Below are positions 55,158-63,920 of a stretch of DNA of 64,000 nt, piece by piece. The DNA is from Clostridia bacterium (lineage in GTDB: Bacteria > Bacillota > DSM-521 > Neomoorellales > Neomoorellaceae), in NCBI GenBank assembly GCA_030445865.1, contig JASUSV010000005.1, forward strand, positions 19,395 through 83,394, given 5' to 3'. The notes under the pieces are model-generated. The model saw only the letters and a list, made by a program, of their open reading frames with translations. It was not told where the DNA came from and did not search any database. Each line of letters opens with the position of its first letter. Positions within the stretch are counted from its first letter, which is position 1. The position numbers were made by a program, and so were the translations under genes.

Positions 55158-55982
55158 TTGCGTAAAACTACCAGACTGGCGATGGTCGCCTTTTTAGCCG
55201 TCATTTTGGCCGGTTTATATCTTTCCGGCCATGTCTCAGGCCGCGAGATCGGGAGGCCGCCCCAGCCCCAGGATTCGCCCCCAAAAACCGGCGTAATTGA
55301 AAATATCCCTGCGCGCCTGCAAAAAGCTTTGTTTTCCGCAGGGGCAAAAACGGCCTCCGTTCACCTCGAAGGCTGGGCCCTTCTGGCTCCTGCTTTCATG
55401 AACTCGGAGGATCTTGCCGCCGCCGCGAGGCGCACCGCCGCGCTTTTAAATCTTGAAGGCGACCCGGAATTTAAGGTCCAGCAGGAAAAAAATTTTATCG
55501 CCTACAACTGGGAAAGCGAGATCGAGCCGGGCGTCGTCCTTTACTTTTCCGTGCAGAGCTTGAAAAGCGCCGGCCCCCGGGGGGAAACCTACCTCTTACT
55601 CAATATCGACGGCAGGCCGGGGGCAACAAATGACGGGGCGGCAATTTTGAGCTCCTGGGAAGAGCGTTTCCGCGGGGCTTTTGCCTTCTGGAAGAAAGCG
55701 CCCCATATGACTTTTAATGTTACGGGCGTCCTTCCCGGCAAGCTTTCTCCTGCCGCCGGGGAAGAAGTGGCGGAGAGGATACTCCGGGATCTGGGAGCCA
55801 GGAGAATAGAGGGGATGCTGGGCGAGGACCTGCTAAGCATCAGCGCTTATGCGCCGGGCATTCCCGGAGGAGTGGTAGCCGCCGGAAAAAAAATTAACGT
55901 CAATATAGCCTTGAGATACCACTCTACCGACGGTCTCACCTATATCCATTTAGGCTCGCCGCTTTTAAGTGGCGAATATTGA
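55158..55982 (+). CDS. YwmB-like (TATA-box-binding-protein-fold) secreted protein
   Basis: The 274-residue protein has an N-terminal membrane/signal helix (about 7-24) and fits the YwmB family, which sits next to murA and spoIID in many spore formers. FNVTGVLPGKLSPAAGEEVAERIL and ISAYAPGI are visible. Function is unknown; the fold is predicted to resemble the TBP repeat. The start is TTG 55158 after GGGGGG. Confidence 0.75.
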   Translation: MRKTTRLAMVAFLAVILAGLYLSGHVSGREIGRPPQPQDSPPKTGVIENIPARLQKALFSAGAKTASVHLEGWALLAPAFMNSEDLAAAARRTAALLNLEGDPEFKVQQEKNFIAYNWESEIEPGVVLYFSVQSLKSAGPRGETYLLLNIDGRPGATNDGAAILSSWEERFRGAFAFWKKAPHMTFNVTGVLPGKLSPAAGEEVAERILRDLGARRIEGMLGEDLLSISAYAPGIPGGVVAAGKKINVNIALRYHSTDGLTYIHLGSPLLSGEY

Positions 55983-55989
55983 AGGCCCA

Positions 55990-55998
55990 TGATATAAT
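55990..55998 (+). promoter_or_regulatory. Extended -10 promoter before murA
   Basis: TGATATAAT gives a perfect TATAAT (55993-55998) with the TGn extension. No good -35 lies at 17 bp. It is 77 bp before the murA start. Confidence 0.55.
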
Positions 55999-56074
55999 TT
56001 GAAGTGATAATCTGCCGATATTTTATTAAAAGCTATCGCTGAAAGCCAATAGCTTAAAAAGGAGCCAGGCGACT

Positions 56075-57328
56075 TTGGACGTTATTGTGGTTGAAGGCGG
56101 GGCAAGGCTTAAAGGCCAGGTAACGGTAAGCGCGGCCAAAAATGCCGTTTTACCGGTGATCGCCGCCTGCCTGCTCACCGGTGGGGAATGTTATCTGGAA
56201 GATATTCCCTGGCTGGCCGATGTGGACACCATGTGCGGGGTTATTGCCGAGCTGGGGGCGGAAGTAGATTCCAGCGGCGGCGGCCTGCGGGTGGCATGTA
56301 GAGACCTTGCCTCCTGGGAGCCGCCCTACACCTACGTGCGGCGCATGCGGGCTTCTTTTCTCGTGCTGGGGCCTTTACTGGCGCGCCTGGGCCGGGCGCG
56401 GATATCTCTTCCGGGGGGCTGCGCCATCGGCGCCCGCCCCATCGACCTGCACCTTAAAGGCATGGCCGCTTTAGGCGCCGAAATCCAGGTGGACGGCGGG
56501 AGCGTGGTGGCCAGGGCCAGGCAGCTTAAAGGAACCAGGATTTACCTGGACTTTCCCAGCGTCGGGGCCACCGAAAATATCATGATGGCCGCTGCCCTGG
56601 CCAAAGGGACGACTATAATCGAGAACGCCGCCGGGGAGCCGGAAATCGTAGACCTAGCCAACTTTATCAACGCCATGGGAGGCCGCATTACGGGGGCGGG
56701 CACCCGGGTGGTGAAGATCGAAGGGGTTAAAGAGCTGCACGGCGCGCGCCACGCCGTAATCCCGGACCGCATCGAGGCCGGGACGTTTATGGTGGCGGCG
56801 GCGGCTACCGGGGGCGACGTGCTGGTCAACAACGTTATTCCCAATCACCTTAACGCCGTGACGGCCAAGCTGGCCGAAGCCGGCGCCGTCCTGACGGAAG
56901 AGAACGGCGGTATTCGGGTCACGGCAGACCCTCCCCTGAGAGCCATTGACATCAAGACCATGCCCTATCCCGGTTTTCCCACCGACATGCAGGCCCAGTT
57001 CATGGCCGTGCTGGCGGTCGCCAGGGGCAGCAGCGTCATAACCGAAAATGTTTTCGAGAACCGCTTTATGCACGTCAACGAGTTAAAGCGCATGGGGGCC
57101 AACATTGTGACCGAGGGCCACTGCGCCGTAGTCAAAGGCGTCCCCCGCCTTACGGGAGCGAAGGTTGCAGCTACCGACTTGCGGGCCGGCGCGGCGCTGG
57201 TGATCGCCGGCCTTATAGCCGAGGGGGTTACGGAGATAGGCGCCGTATACCACCTGGACCGTGGCTACGCCAACCTGGTAGAGAAGTTCCGCTCCTTAGG
57301 CGCCAATATAAGGCGCGAGACAAGGTAG
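56075..57328 (+). CDS. murA: UDP-N-acetylglucosamine 1-carboxyvinyltransferase
   Basis: MurA performs the first committed step of peptidoglycan synthesis, adding enolpyruvate to UDP-GlcNAc. The 417-residue protein begins [23 protein letters not shown]. The fosfomycin-target cysteine is in [15 protein letters not shown] near residue 116, and [13 protein letters not shown] follows. The start is TTG after AAGGAG. It opens the murA-spoIID-spoIIQ-spoIIID-mbl block. Confidence 0.96.
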   Translation: MDVIVVEGGARLKGQVTVSAAKNAVLPVIAACLLTGGECYLEDIPWLADVDTMCGVIAELGAEVDSSGGGLRVACRDLASWEPPYTYVRRMRASFLVLGPLLARLGRARISLPGGCAIGARPIDLHLKGMAALGAEIQVDGGSVVARARQLKGTRIYLDFPSVGATENIMMAAALAKGTTIIENAAGEPEIVDLANFINAMGGRITGAGTRVVKIEGVKELHGARHAVIPDRIEAGTFMVAAAATGGDVLVNNVIPNHLNAVTAKLAEAGAVLTEENGGIRVTADPPLRAIDIKTMPYPGFPTDMQAQFMAVLAVARGSSVITENVFENRFMHVNELKRMGANIVTEGHCAVVKGVPRLTGAKVAATDLRAGAALVIAGLIAEGVTEIGAVYHLDRGYANLVEKFRSLGANIRRETR

Positions 57329-57332
57329 GCTG

Positions 57333-57416
57333 GCCCTAGGTTATCCCCTAGTCTTCGCCGGGGGAGGCCTTCATGGGACTAACGCCCCCTCCGCGAACCG
57401 TGCAAAATGCGGGCTC
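57333..57416 (+). repeat. A-type and B-type repeats in tandem
   Basis: The left part, CCTAGGTTATCCCCTAG followed by TCTTCGCCGGGGGAGGC, is a diverged A repeat. The right part, TTCATGGGACTAACGCCCCC followed by TCCGCGAACCGTGCAAAAT, is a diverged B repeat. Their adjacency suggests that A and B are two halves of one longer unit, mostly seen separated elsewhere. Confidence 0.55.
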
Positions 57417-57465
57417 AGGTAAGGGTGGTGGGCACAGGCGAAGGGCGACCTGGTTCGATATGTTT

Positions 57466-57491
57466 CCGCCCATAAAGGGCGGTCTTTTTTT
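57466..57491 (+). terminator. Terminator before spoIID
   Basis: The stem CCGCCC / GGGCGG with loop ATAAA is followed by TCTTTTTTT. It ends the murA transcript. Confidence 0.9.
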
Positions 57492-57502
57492 GTCCAAGCC
57501 TT

Positions 57503-57510
57503 CATATAAT
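57503..57510 (+). promoter_or_regulatory. Possible sigma-E -10 box for spoIID
   Basis: CATATAAT lies 43 bp before the spoIID start and resembles the sigma-E -10 consensus. A closely similar CATATAAA (59311) precedes spoIIID. No convincing -35 is seen for either; sigma-E control is known for both genes in Bacillus. Confidence 0.4.
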
Positions 57511-57552
57511 AGGTGGTAGAAATGGCGAATATAACCAGGAGGTGCTCCAGAG

Positions 57553-58533
57553 GTGCGCCGCTCCCTTGGGATTTTGCTTATTTTCATCTTTGCAGCGGTC
57601 ATCGTCCTGCCTTCCCTTATTATCGAGGGCGTGAAATTCTGGCGGCCGGAGGCGAGGGTGGTGGGCAAGGGGCCGGTAGTGCGTTTGGCCGTAAACCAGA
57701 CGGGGGAGATAAAGCTCTTGCCCCTGGAGGAATATCTCGTCGGCGTCGTGGCCGCCGAAATGCCTGCCAATTTTGAACTCGAGGCCTTGAAGGCCCAGGC
57801 GGTGGCCGCCAGGACCTATACCCTTAAAAAAATCAATACGGCTAAAAGCAAGCCGGATGCCAAACACCCCCAGGCCGACGTGTGTACGGATGCCGCCCAC
57901 TGCCAGGCTTGGGTCCCGGAGAGCGCCTTGCGGCGCAACTGGGGTCTTTTTAACTACCTCCGGTATAAAGGCAAGATCCGGCAGGCAGTAGCGGCCACCG
58001 GCGGCCTCGTCCTGACCTACCGCGGCGAACTTATTGAGCCCGTCTACCACTCTACCAGCAACGGCCGCACCGAGAGCGCCGAGGCCGTATGGGGCTACAA
58101 TATCCCCTACCTCCAGAGCGTGCCTTCGCCGTGGGACCGGGACTCCCCGCGCTACCGCAATACCCTTACCTTTACCCTGGGCCAGCTGGAGCAAAAACTG
58201 GGAGTGGAACTTAAGGCCCTTCCGGCGGCAGCCCTGATTCCGCCCAGAGGCGAGGCCATGAAGGTGCTGGAGTACACCCCCACCGGCCGCGTGAAGGCCG
58301 TTAAAATCGGAAGCAAGACTTTCACCGGCCCTGACCTGCGGCGGCTTTTAGGATTGAGCTCTACCGATTTTACCTGGCAGGTGGAAGGAGATAAAATTAC
58401 TTTTATCAGCGTCGGGAACGGCCACGGCGTGGGCCTAAGCCAGTATGGCGCCAACGGCATGGCCAAAGAAGGGAAAAATTTTGTCGAAATACTCAGCCAT
58501 TATTACCCGGGAACCAGGCTGGAAAAACGTTAG
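57553..58533 (+). CDS. spoIID: Stage II sporulation protein D
   Basis: SpoIID is a lytic transglycosylase of the DMP complex that drives engulfment of the forespore. The 326-residue protein has an N-terminal membrane helix (about 4-26) and the SpoIID domain: LEEYLVGVVAAEMPANFELEALKAQAVAARTY near residue 57, VYHSTSNGRTESAEAVWG, and GHGVGLSQYGANGMA near the end. The catalytic Glu is in AAEMP. The start is GTG with AGGAGGTG upstream. Confidence 0.93.
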   Translation: MRRSLGILLIFIFAAVIVLPSLIIEGVKFWRPEARVVGKGPVVRLAVNQTGEIKLLPLEEYLVGVVAAEMPANFELEALKAQAVAARTYTLKKINTAKSKPDAKHPQADVCTDAAHCQAWVPESALRRNWGLFNYLRYKGKIRQAVAATGGLVLTYRGELIEPVYHSTSNGRTESAEAVWGYNIPYLQSVPSPWDRDSPRYRNTLTFTLGQLEQKLGVELKALPAAALIPPRGEAMKVLEYTPTGRVKAVKIGSKTFTGPDLRRLLGLSSTDFTWQVEGDKITFISVGNGHGVGLSQYGANGMAKEGKNFVEILSHYYPGTRLEKR

Positions 58534-58589
58534 ACCAAAAAATGTATAAAGAGGAAAGGTGTGGGGAATAATTTGGCCGAGGTGATTTT

Positions 58590-59288
58590 ATGTTTAAAGC
58601 CTTGGCCGCAAAACTGGGAGAAAATCCTGTGCTGCAATGGGGTTGGCGGGCTTTACGGCGGCGCGGCCTTTATCTCGCTTTTTTATCCATCGTCTGCGCG
58701 GCAAGCATCTATCTGATCACCAACGACCGCGTTTTTAACCCCGGCGCTTCTATAGAGGTTATACCGGTAGAAAGCCATGCGCCTGCGTCGCCGGTGGCGA
58801 CCCCCGCCGAGCCGCCGGCAGGCTCGGAAACGGTGCCCCAGGACATCCAGGCGCAATCGGGTATAACCCCTGCGCTTTCGGGGGAAAAGCCGGCGCCCTT
58901 ATTGCAGTTGCCCCTCCCGGGCGAGGTCGTGGCCGGTTTCGGCTTTGCCTACGCCGCTAGCTTCGGCGACTACCGCTTCCACCCCGGCATCGACGTGGCT
59001 GCGCCCTCCGGCTCGGAGATAAAAGCGGCGGCGCCCGGTGAAGTAAAAGAAGTGGAATACAGCGAGGACTGGCGCTACCGGGTTCTTCTCGATCACGGGG
59101 GAGGCTACCAGACGGTTTACGCCAACCTGGCAGACGTAAGGGTGGTTAAAGGCAGTAAAGTTGTGGCAGGCGATGTCCTGGGGGTTCTCGGTGAGCCGGG
59201 GCGCATGGGATTTGAGAGGGAGCCCCACCTCCATCTGGAGCTTTTAAGAGATCGCCAGCCCATCGATCCCGGGCCCCATCTCCATTAG
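58590..59288 (+). CDS. spoIIQ: SpoIIQ-like M23 peptidase-domain protein
   Basis: This 232-residue protein has a membrane helix at about 27-45, a Pro/Ala-rich linker and an M23 domain. Both metal-ligand motifs are kept: FHPGIDVAAPSG near residue 131 and PHLHLELL near 212. It may therefore be an active endopeptidase, as in clostridial rather than Bacillus SpoIIQ. Its place between spoIID and spoIIID supports a role in the forespore-mother cell channel. Confidence 0.87.
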   Translation: MFKALAAKLGENPVLQWGWRALRRRGLYLAFLSIVCAASIYLITNDRVFNPGASIEVIPVESHAPASPVATPAEPPAGSETVPQDIQAQSGITPALSGEKPAPLLQLPLPGEVVAGFGFAYAASFGDYRFHPGIDVAAPSGSEIKAAAPGEVKEVEYSEDWRYRVLLDHGGGYQTVYANLADVRVVKGSKVVAGDVLGVLGEPGRMGFEREPHLHLELLRDRQPIDPGPHLH

Positions 59289-59361
59289 GTTCTTTATTCA
59301 GGCGGCCTCTCATATAAATAGAGTGGTAGCGGAGTAGATAACAAGGGAGGCTGCCTGCCCC

Positions 59362-59619
59362 ATGCAAGACCATATCCGCGAGCGGGTGCTGGAAATAGCC
59401 GCCTATATCGTCAGGTACAAATGTACTGTACGGCAGGCGGCCGGCGTTTTTATGGTTAGCAAAAGTACCGTCCATAAAGATGTTACCGAGCGCCTGCCGC
59501 GATTGGACGGTCTGTTGGCCAGCCAGGTAAGGGAAGTCCTGGAAATAAATAAGGCCGAACGCCACCTGCGGGGCGGCGAGGCCACGCGAAAAAAGTACAA
59601 AGAAATCGAAGTTTATTGA
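59362..59619 (+). CDS. spoIIID: Stage III sporulation transcriptional regulator
   Basis: SpoIIID is a small HTH regulator acting in the mother cell. The 85-residue protein shows YIVRYKCTVRQAAGVFMVSKSTVHKDVTERL, the conserved HTH, and a basic C-terminus ATRKKYKEI. GGGAGG lies upstream of the ATG. It is followed by the mbl gene, the usual order. Confidence 0.95.
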   Translation: MQDHIRERVLEIAAYIVRYKCTVRQAAGVFMVSKSTVHKDVTERLPRLDGLLASQVREVLEINKAERHLRGGEATRKKYKEIEVY

Positions 59620-59692
59620 GATCCCTAGAGGAATCCCTTCCACCCTTGGAGAATATATCCGCTTGGAGTTCAGGGTGGAAGGGTGTAATTTT

Positions 59693-60724
59693 ATGGTCGG
59701 CTTTAGCCAGGATATCGGTATTGACCTGGGGACGGCCACCGTCCAGGTCTACGTGCAGGGCAAAGGCATAGTTTTAAGCGAGCCCTCGGTGGTGGCTATC
59801 GACCGCGACAGCGGCCAGATTTTTGCCGTAGGAGAGGAGGCCCGGCGCATGCTGGGGCGGACGCCGGGCAATATTATGGCCGTCCGGCCGCTGCGCGACG
59901 GCGTCATCGCCGATTACGACAGTACGGAACGCATGCTCCGCTACTTTATTGAAAAGGCGTGCGGCCGCAGGGGTTTTATGAGGCCCAGGGTCATGGTCTG
60001 CATCCCCTCGGGCGTGACCGGGGTGGAGGAGAGGGCCGTCAGGCAGGCGGCGGTGCAGGCCGGGGCCAAGCAGGCTTTTCTAATCGAGGAGCCCCTGGCG
60101 GCGGCCCTGGGGGCAGGAGTGGATATTTCCCAGCCCCAGGGCTCCATGGTGGTGGATATCGGCGGCGGCACCACGGACGTGGCCGTGCTCTCCTTGGGAG
60201 GAATCGTTTACAGCCGCTCTTTGAGGGTGGCCGGAGATAAATTCGACGAGGCCATCGTGCGCTACGTCCGGCGCGAGCACAACTTGATGATCGGCGAGCG
60301 GACGGCCGAGGAATTAAAGATGGCCATCGGCACGGCTTATCCCCAGGCCAAGCCGGAGCCCCTCAAGATGGACATCCGCGGCCGGGACCTGGTCACGGGC
60401 CTGCCGAAAACGGTGAGCATTTCGGCCGAAGAAGCCTTTTTAGCCCTGCAGGAGCCCATTTTTCAGGTTCTGGCCGCCGTCAAGGAAGTTTTGGAGCATA
60501 CGCCCCCCGAACTGGCCGCCGACCTGGTTGACAAGGGGATCGTCCTGACGGGCGGCGGCAGCCTCCTCCACGGCCTCGACCTCCTTTTGCAGGAAGAAAC
60601 GGGCCTGCCGGTGCAGGTGGCTGAAGACCCCGTTTTCTGTATAGCCAGGGGCATCGGCAAAGCCCTGTCCATGCTGGGCGTACTGAAGCAGGGTGGCGGG
60701 ATGGTGGCCAGAAAGGTTATGTAA
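59693..60724 (+). CDS. mbl: MreB/Mbl-type rod-shape actin homologue
   Basis: This 343-residue bacterial actin organises lateral wall synthesis. The N-terminus GFSQDIGIDLGTATVQVYV holds phosphate motif 1, and VVDIGGGTTDVAVLSLGG near residue 156 and GIVLTGGGSLLHG are phosphate 2 and adenosine motifs. ATG 59693 is chosen over the upstream TTG 59663 because GGAAGGGTG precedes it and the N-terminus then fits the family. A position after spoIIID indicates Mbl/MreBH rather than the mreBCD copy. Confidence 0.93.
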   Translation: MVGFSQDIGIDLGTATVQVYVQGKGIVLSEPSVVAIDRDSGQIFAVGEEARRMLGRTPGNIMAVRPLRDGVIADYDSTERMLRYFIEKACGRRGFMRPRVMVCIPSGVTGVEERAVRQAAVQAGAKQAFLIEEPLAAALGAGVDISQPQGSMVVDIGGGTTDVAVLSLGGIVYSRSLRVAGDKFDEAIVRYVRREHNLMIGERTAEELKMAIGTAYPQAKPEPLKMDIRGRDLVTGLPKTVSISAEEAFLALQEPIFQVLAAVKEVLEHTPPELAADLVDKGIVLTGGGSLLHGLDLLLQEETGLPVQVAEDPVFCIARGIGKALSMLGVLKQGGGMVARKVM

Positions 60725-60779
60725 ACTAAACTGCAAAAAAGCCATACGGGCGTAGCCCCGGCCGGCCGCAAAAAAGAAA

Positions 60780-60810
60780 CCCCGGCTCTTAAAGGCCGGG
60801 GTAATTTTTT
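60780..60810. terminator. Bidirectional terminator between mbl and a minus-strand gene
   Basis: The stem CCCCGGC / GCCGGGG has T-rich tracts on the right (TTTTTT) and A-rich on the left, so it can serve both convergent transcripts. Confidence 0.88.
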
Positions 60811-60823
60811 GTCTGCCCTGTTT

Positions 60824-61000
60824 TCAGACGACACTCCTTCTGGGAAGCTGCTGGTGCGGTTTCGTTTTCTCCAATTCGAGTTGTTCATCTATGTCCATAA
60901 TCCTAATCAGGATGTCGGTGCGCTCCTTTTGAGGAGCGTGCGCCCACTGTTCTAAAAGAGCTTTGCGTTCGCGTAGTAAATTGCGCTGCCTATCTTTCAT
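60824..61000 (-). CDS. Small charged protein, unknown (58 aa)
   Basis: This 58-codon gene begins MKDRQRNLLRERKALLEQWA and ends in a basic tail QLPRRSVV. Charged and helical, it may form a short coiled coil (KERTDILIRIMDIDEQLELEK). GAAGGGAGGC lies upstream of the ATG, an extended -10 promoter (61119-61147) and a ~110-nt leader precede it, and a terminator follows, so it is very likely real. I do not recognise a family; the Spo0E motif is absent. Confidence 0.72.
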   Translation of the reverse strand: MKDRQRNLLRERKALLEQWAHAPQKERTDILIRIMDIDEQLELEKTKPHQQLPRRSVV

Positions 61001-61118
61001 TTTTAAGCCTCCCTTCTAAATTGTATGACAATTGGGCGCCGAAAGATCTTTCTCTTTCTTTTTATTTCTTTCGACACCGGCGCTCGCAAGTTTAGTATGA
61101 TCTAACCTTTCCTTTTTT

Positions 61119-61147
61119 ATTATAGCATCGTTAGCTTAAAAAGTGAA
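61119..61147 (-). promoter_or_regulatory. Promoter of the 58-aa gene
   Basis: On the minus strand TTCACT (61142-61147), 17 bp, TATAAT (61119-61124), with a TG extension (TGCTATAAT). The transcript would carry a leader with complementary segments GAAAGA / TCTTTC and GCGCC / GGCGC (about 61035-61085). Confidence 0.7.
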
Positions 61148-61307
61148 TTCCAACAGAAGAAAATTTTTGCAATTTTTGCTGGATAATAATGGGAATTAAT
61201 TGCAATGGGTAATCTGTCTCCCCGAAAAGGAAAAAAGCCGTTTTTGTCGAAGTATATTCACTTAGGCATTTTGCCGGAACAGCTTTTTTAAAAGGGGTTT
61301 TGCCTGG

Positions 61308-61925
61308 ATGCGGAACGCTAAAATCATTTTGCCGCTGGCCTTAGTTCTGGCTGCCGGAGGGTATTTTTTAGCCTGGTCGGTACAGGCGGGCGGCCCTCTG
61401 CCGGGCAGCCAGCAGGACCCGCTGGTCACCAAATCTTACGTGGACGATTATTTGAACCGTAAGGCGGGTGAACTCCAGGAGCAGTTATATTATGTAAACT
61501 CCCGGATTAAAGACCTGGAGGCTAAAGTGGCCGAGATCAAAAGCAAGCTGGCTTCCAAAATAAAGCTTGTTATTGGCCAGAAAAAAGCTTATATTGGTAG
61601 CCGGGAATACGCCCTCCCCGTTGCGCCCTTCCAGACCGGAGCCGGCGCCACTATGGTGCCCTTCCGCTTTATCGGCGAGGCTTTAGGTGCCAAAGTAGAT
61701 TGGGAGCCGTCCCGACAGGAAGTGAGCTATTCCCTGGGGGGCCGGACGATAATTTTAAAAATCGGTTCCACCAGGGCGCGCGTCAACGGGCAGGAAATAA
61801 CCTTGCCGGAAGCGCCCCGGCTGGTCGGCGACACTACCGTGGTGCCTCTAAGGCTGGTGAGCGAGCAGTTGGGCGCCCGCGTGGACTGGGATGAGGCCAC
61901 TAAAACTATTACTATTTCGCCTTAA
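61308..61925 (+). CDS. Secreted protein with copper-amine-oxidase-N-like domain
   Basis: This 205-residue exported protein has a signal helix (about 4-26), a coiled-coil segment (about 45-85, VNSRIKDLEAKVAEIKSKL) and a C-terminal stalk/CuAO-N domain. Two repeats TMVPFRFIGEALGAKVDWEP and TVVPLRLVSEQLGARVDWDE are its hallmark. Such domains are common on surface proteins of these clostridia and do not imply oxidase activity. The gene upstream region 61148-61307 shows no further assignable element. Confidence 0.83.
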   Translation: MRNAKIILPLALVLAAGGYFLAWSVQAGGPLPGSQQDPLVTKSYVDDYLNRKAGELQEQLYYVNSRIKDLEAKVAEIKSKLASKIKLVIGQKKAYIGSREYALPVAPFQTGAGATMVPFRFIGEALGAKVDWEPSRQEVSYSLGGRTIILKIGSTRARVNGQEITLPEAPRLVGDTTVVPLRLVSEQLGARVDWDEATKTITISP

Positions 61926-61962
61926 ACATTGTACTACCTAGCCCGGTTTAGGAGTTAACTCT

Positions 61963-62955
61963 TTGGATTATTTGGAGGTATTGTCATTGGCCAACCATCA
62001 TGACATGCAGGCCGAATTCTGGGGCGAGGCCGTTGCCCGCCGCCAGCCAAAGCGCAGGCTGCGCCTGGGCCGTTTTTTGCTGGTCCTGGCGCTGGCATTT
62101 CTGGTCTTCAGCGGCTTCAGCTACGCCGGTTATCGCCTGGCCGAAAACTGGCTGGGCGTCCTTCCCGGCATGCCCGGCGGTGGCGGCGAAGCCGGCCAGG
62201 CAGGAGCGGCGGCAACCCAACCGGAGTCCATTCTTTTAATAGGTGTAGACCAGCGCAAGGACGAACCTTCCCGCTCGGATACCATAATCCTGGCTTTTAT
62301 CGACCCTCAGGGCCCGCGGGTAAACCTCCTTTCCATACCGCGCGACACCTATGTAAGTATACCGGGTTACGGCCACGACAAAATAAACTCCGCCCACACC
62401 TACGGCGGCCCGGAGCTGCTTATGGAGACGGTGAGCGATTTTCTGGGCGTGAACGTGCAGAAATACGTGGAAGTCAATTTTGAAGGTTTTGCCCGCATCG
62501 TAGATATTTTGGGCGGGGTGGACATCGATGTGGATAAGCGCATGTATTACCCTGAAGAGGGCATTAATCTCCGGCCCGGCCTGCAGCATTTAAACGGCCA
62601 CGACGCCCTCGGCTACGTCCGCTTCCGTTACGACCCCGAGGGCGACATCACCCGTATAGGCCGCCAGCAGAAGTTCCTGAAGGCCCTGGTTGACCAGACC
62701 TTGAGCCTCAGGACCGTGCCCAAGATCCCGCGCCTCATAGGCGAGCTCAGCCGGGAGGTAAAGACCAATTTGTCCACCAAGGAGATGCTGGGGCTGGCCC
62801 TGGCCTTAAAGGATTTAAGCAGCAATTCTATCGAGGCCCAGACCGTACCCGGCGAGCCCTTTTATCTCCACGGCGTGAGCTACTGGCGGGCCGACCAGGA
62901 AAAATTAAGTCTGATTTTGGAGCAATTTACTGCAAGAAAACCGGGGGCCCGGTAG
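61963..62955 (+). CDS. LytR-CpsA-Psr family wall-polymer ligase
   Basis: LCP proteins attach teichoic acids or capsule polymers from lipid carriers to peptidoglycan. The 330-residue protein has one membrane helix (about 37-57), then ILLIGVDQRKDEPSRSDTIILA, LLSIPRDTYVSIPG and GALDALGYVRFR-like text (here GHDALGYVRFRYDPEGD). The arginines and aspartates that bind pyrophosphate are present. Two TTG starts (61963, 61987) each have an SD; the longer is given. A TagA-type gene follows in 7 bp. Confidence 0.92.
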   Translation: MDYLEVLSLANHHDMQAEFWGEAVARRQPKRRLRLGRFLLVLALAFLVFSGFSYAGYRLAENWLGVLPGMPGGGGEAGQAGAAATQPESILLIGVDQRKDEPSRSDTIILAFIDPQGPRVNLLSIPRDTYVSIPGYGHDKINSAHTYGGPELLMETVSDFLGVNVQKYVEVNFEGFARIVDILGGVDIDVDKRMYYPEEGINLRPGLQHLNGHDALGYVRFRYDPEGDITRIGRQQKFLKALVDQTLSLRTVPKIPRLIGELSREVKTNLSTKEMLGLALALKDLSSNSIEAQTVPGEPFYLHGVSYWRADQEKLSLILEQFTARKPGAR

Positions 62956-62962
62956 TAATAAT

Positions 62963-63733
62963 ATGATGGAAAGAGAAATCCTGGGCTGCCGGGTAGACGG
63001 CCCTACCCTGCGGGAAGCGGTGGATATCGTCGCCGACTTCATACGGGAAGGCAGCCCTCACCACGTCATCACCCTCAACGCCGAGATCGCTTACCGCGCT
63101 GCGCGCGAAGCTGCCTTGCGGCAGGTCATCAACGCCGCCCACCTGGTTACCCCCGACGGCGCGGGCATCGTTTGGGCGAGCGCCTTCCTGGGGTGCCCGG
63201 TGCCGGAGCGGGTGACGGGCATCGACCTTTTTGCGGCCCTGGCCGCAGAAGGCGCCAAAAGAAAGTGGCGCTTCTACCTGTACGGGGCGGCGCCGGGAGT
63301 GGCGGCGGAGGCGGCCCGGCGTCTGGCGGAGCGGTTTCCCGGACTGCAGGTGGTGGGTAGTAGCCACGGCTACCTCTCCGGCGAGGAGGAGGCGGCCCTG
63401 GTGCGAGAGATAAAGGGGCTTAGGCCCGACATTCTGGCGGTGGCCCTGGGGGCGCCGAAACAGGAGCTGTGGATAGCGGAGCATCTGCAGGAACTGGGGG
63501 TGCCTGTGGCTATAGGTATAGGCGGTACCCTGGACGTGCTGGCGGGCAGGGTCGGCCGGGCGCCGGGGTGGATGCAGCGGCTGGGACTGGAGTGGTTCTA
63601 CCGCCTGTTAAACGAGCCGCGACGGGCAAAAAGGATGCTGGCCCTGCCGAAATTTATAATAGCGGTAATGGGGCAAAAATTTTTCCGGCACTCAGGCAAA
63701 AAAGCAGGAAAAATGACCCAGGACGGAGAATAA
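62963..63733 (+). CDS. WecG/TagA/CpsF family glycosyltransferase
   Basis: This 256-residue enzyme adds N-acetylmannosamine to a lipid-linked GlcNAc in teichoic acid linkage units. Signature stretches are VITLNAEIAYRAARE, TPDGAGIVWAS near residue 63 (catalytic Asp/Thr), RVTGIDLF and ALGAPKQELWI. It pairs with LCP upstream; the WecB enzyme at 46696 would supply UDP-ManNAc. The C-terminal helices bind the membrane. Confidence 0.93.
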   Translation: MMEREILGCRVDGPTLREAVDIVADFIREGSPHHVITLNAEIAYRAAREAALRQVINAAHLVTPDGAGIVWASAFLGCPVPERVTGIDLFAALAAEGAKRKWRFYLYGAAPGVAAEAARRLAERFPGLQVVGSSHGYLSGEEEAALVREIKGLRPDILAVALGAPKQELWIAEHLQELGVPVAIGIGGTLDVLAGRVGRAPGWMQRLGLEWFYRLLNEPRRAKRMLALPKFIIAVMGQKFFRHSGKKAGKMTQDGE

Positions 63734-63740
63734 AATAAGA

Positions 63741-63834
63741 CTGGCTCTAAATTTCCAGAGAGCCCTCGCGCTCCTGGATTAGGAAAGCAATATCTAAAAT
63801 TTTACCGAGGGGAGGGATGCCTCAAAGGAGAGGC
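63741..63834 (+). other. Hairpins in the gap after the glycosyltransferase gene
   Basis: GGCTCT...AGAGCC near 63741-63762 and GCCTC-AAAGGA-GAGGC near 63819-63834 can fold, but neither has a T-tract. They lie in the leader of the next gene, which codes for an exported protein. I cannot assign a function. Confidence 0.3.
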
Positions 63835-63920
63835 AGGCTTATTTTGAGTTTTTGTCGCTGTAGTCTTAGGGTTATAGGAGAAACGAGAGAGAAGAAACTC
63901 AAAAGGGGGATTTAAAAAGG

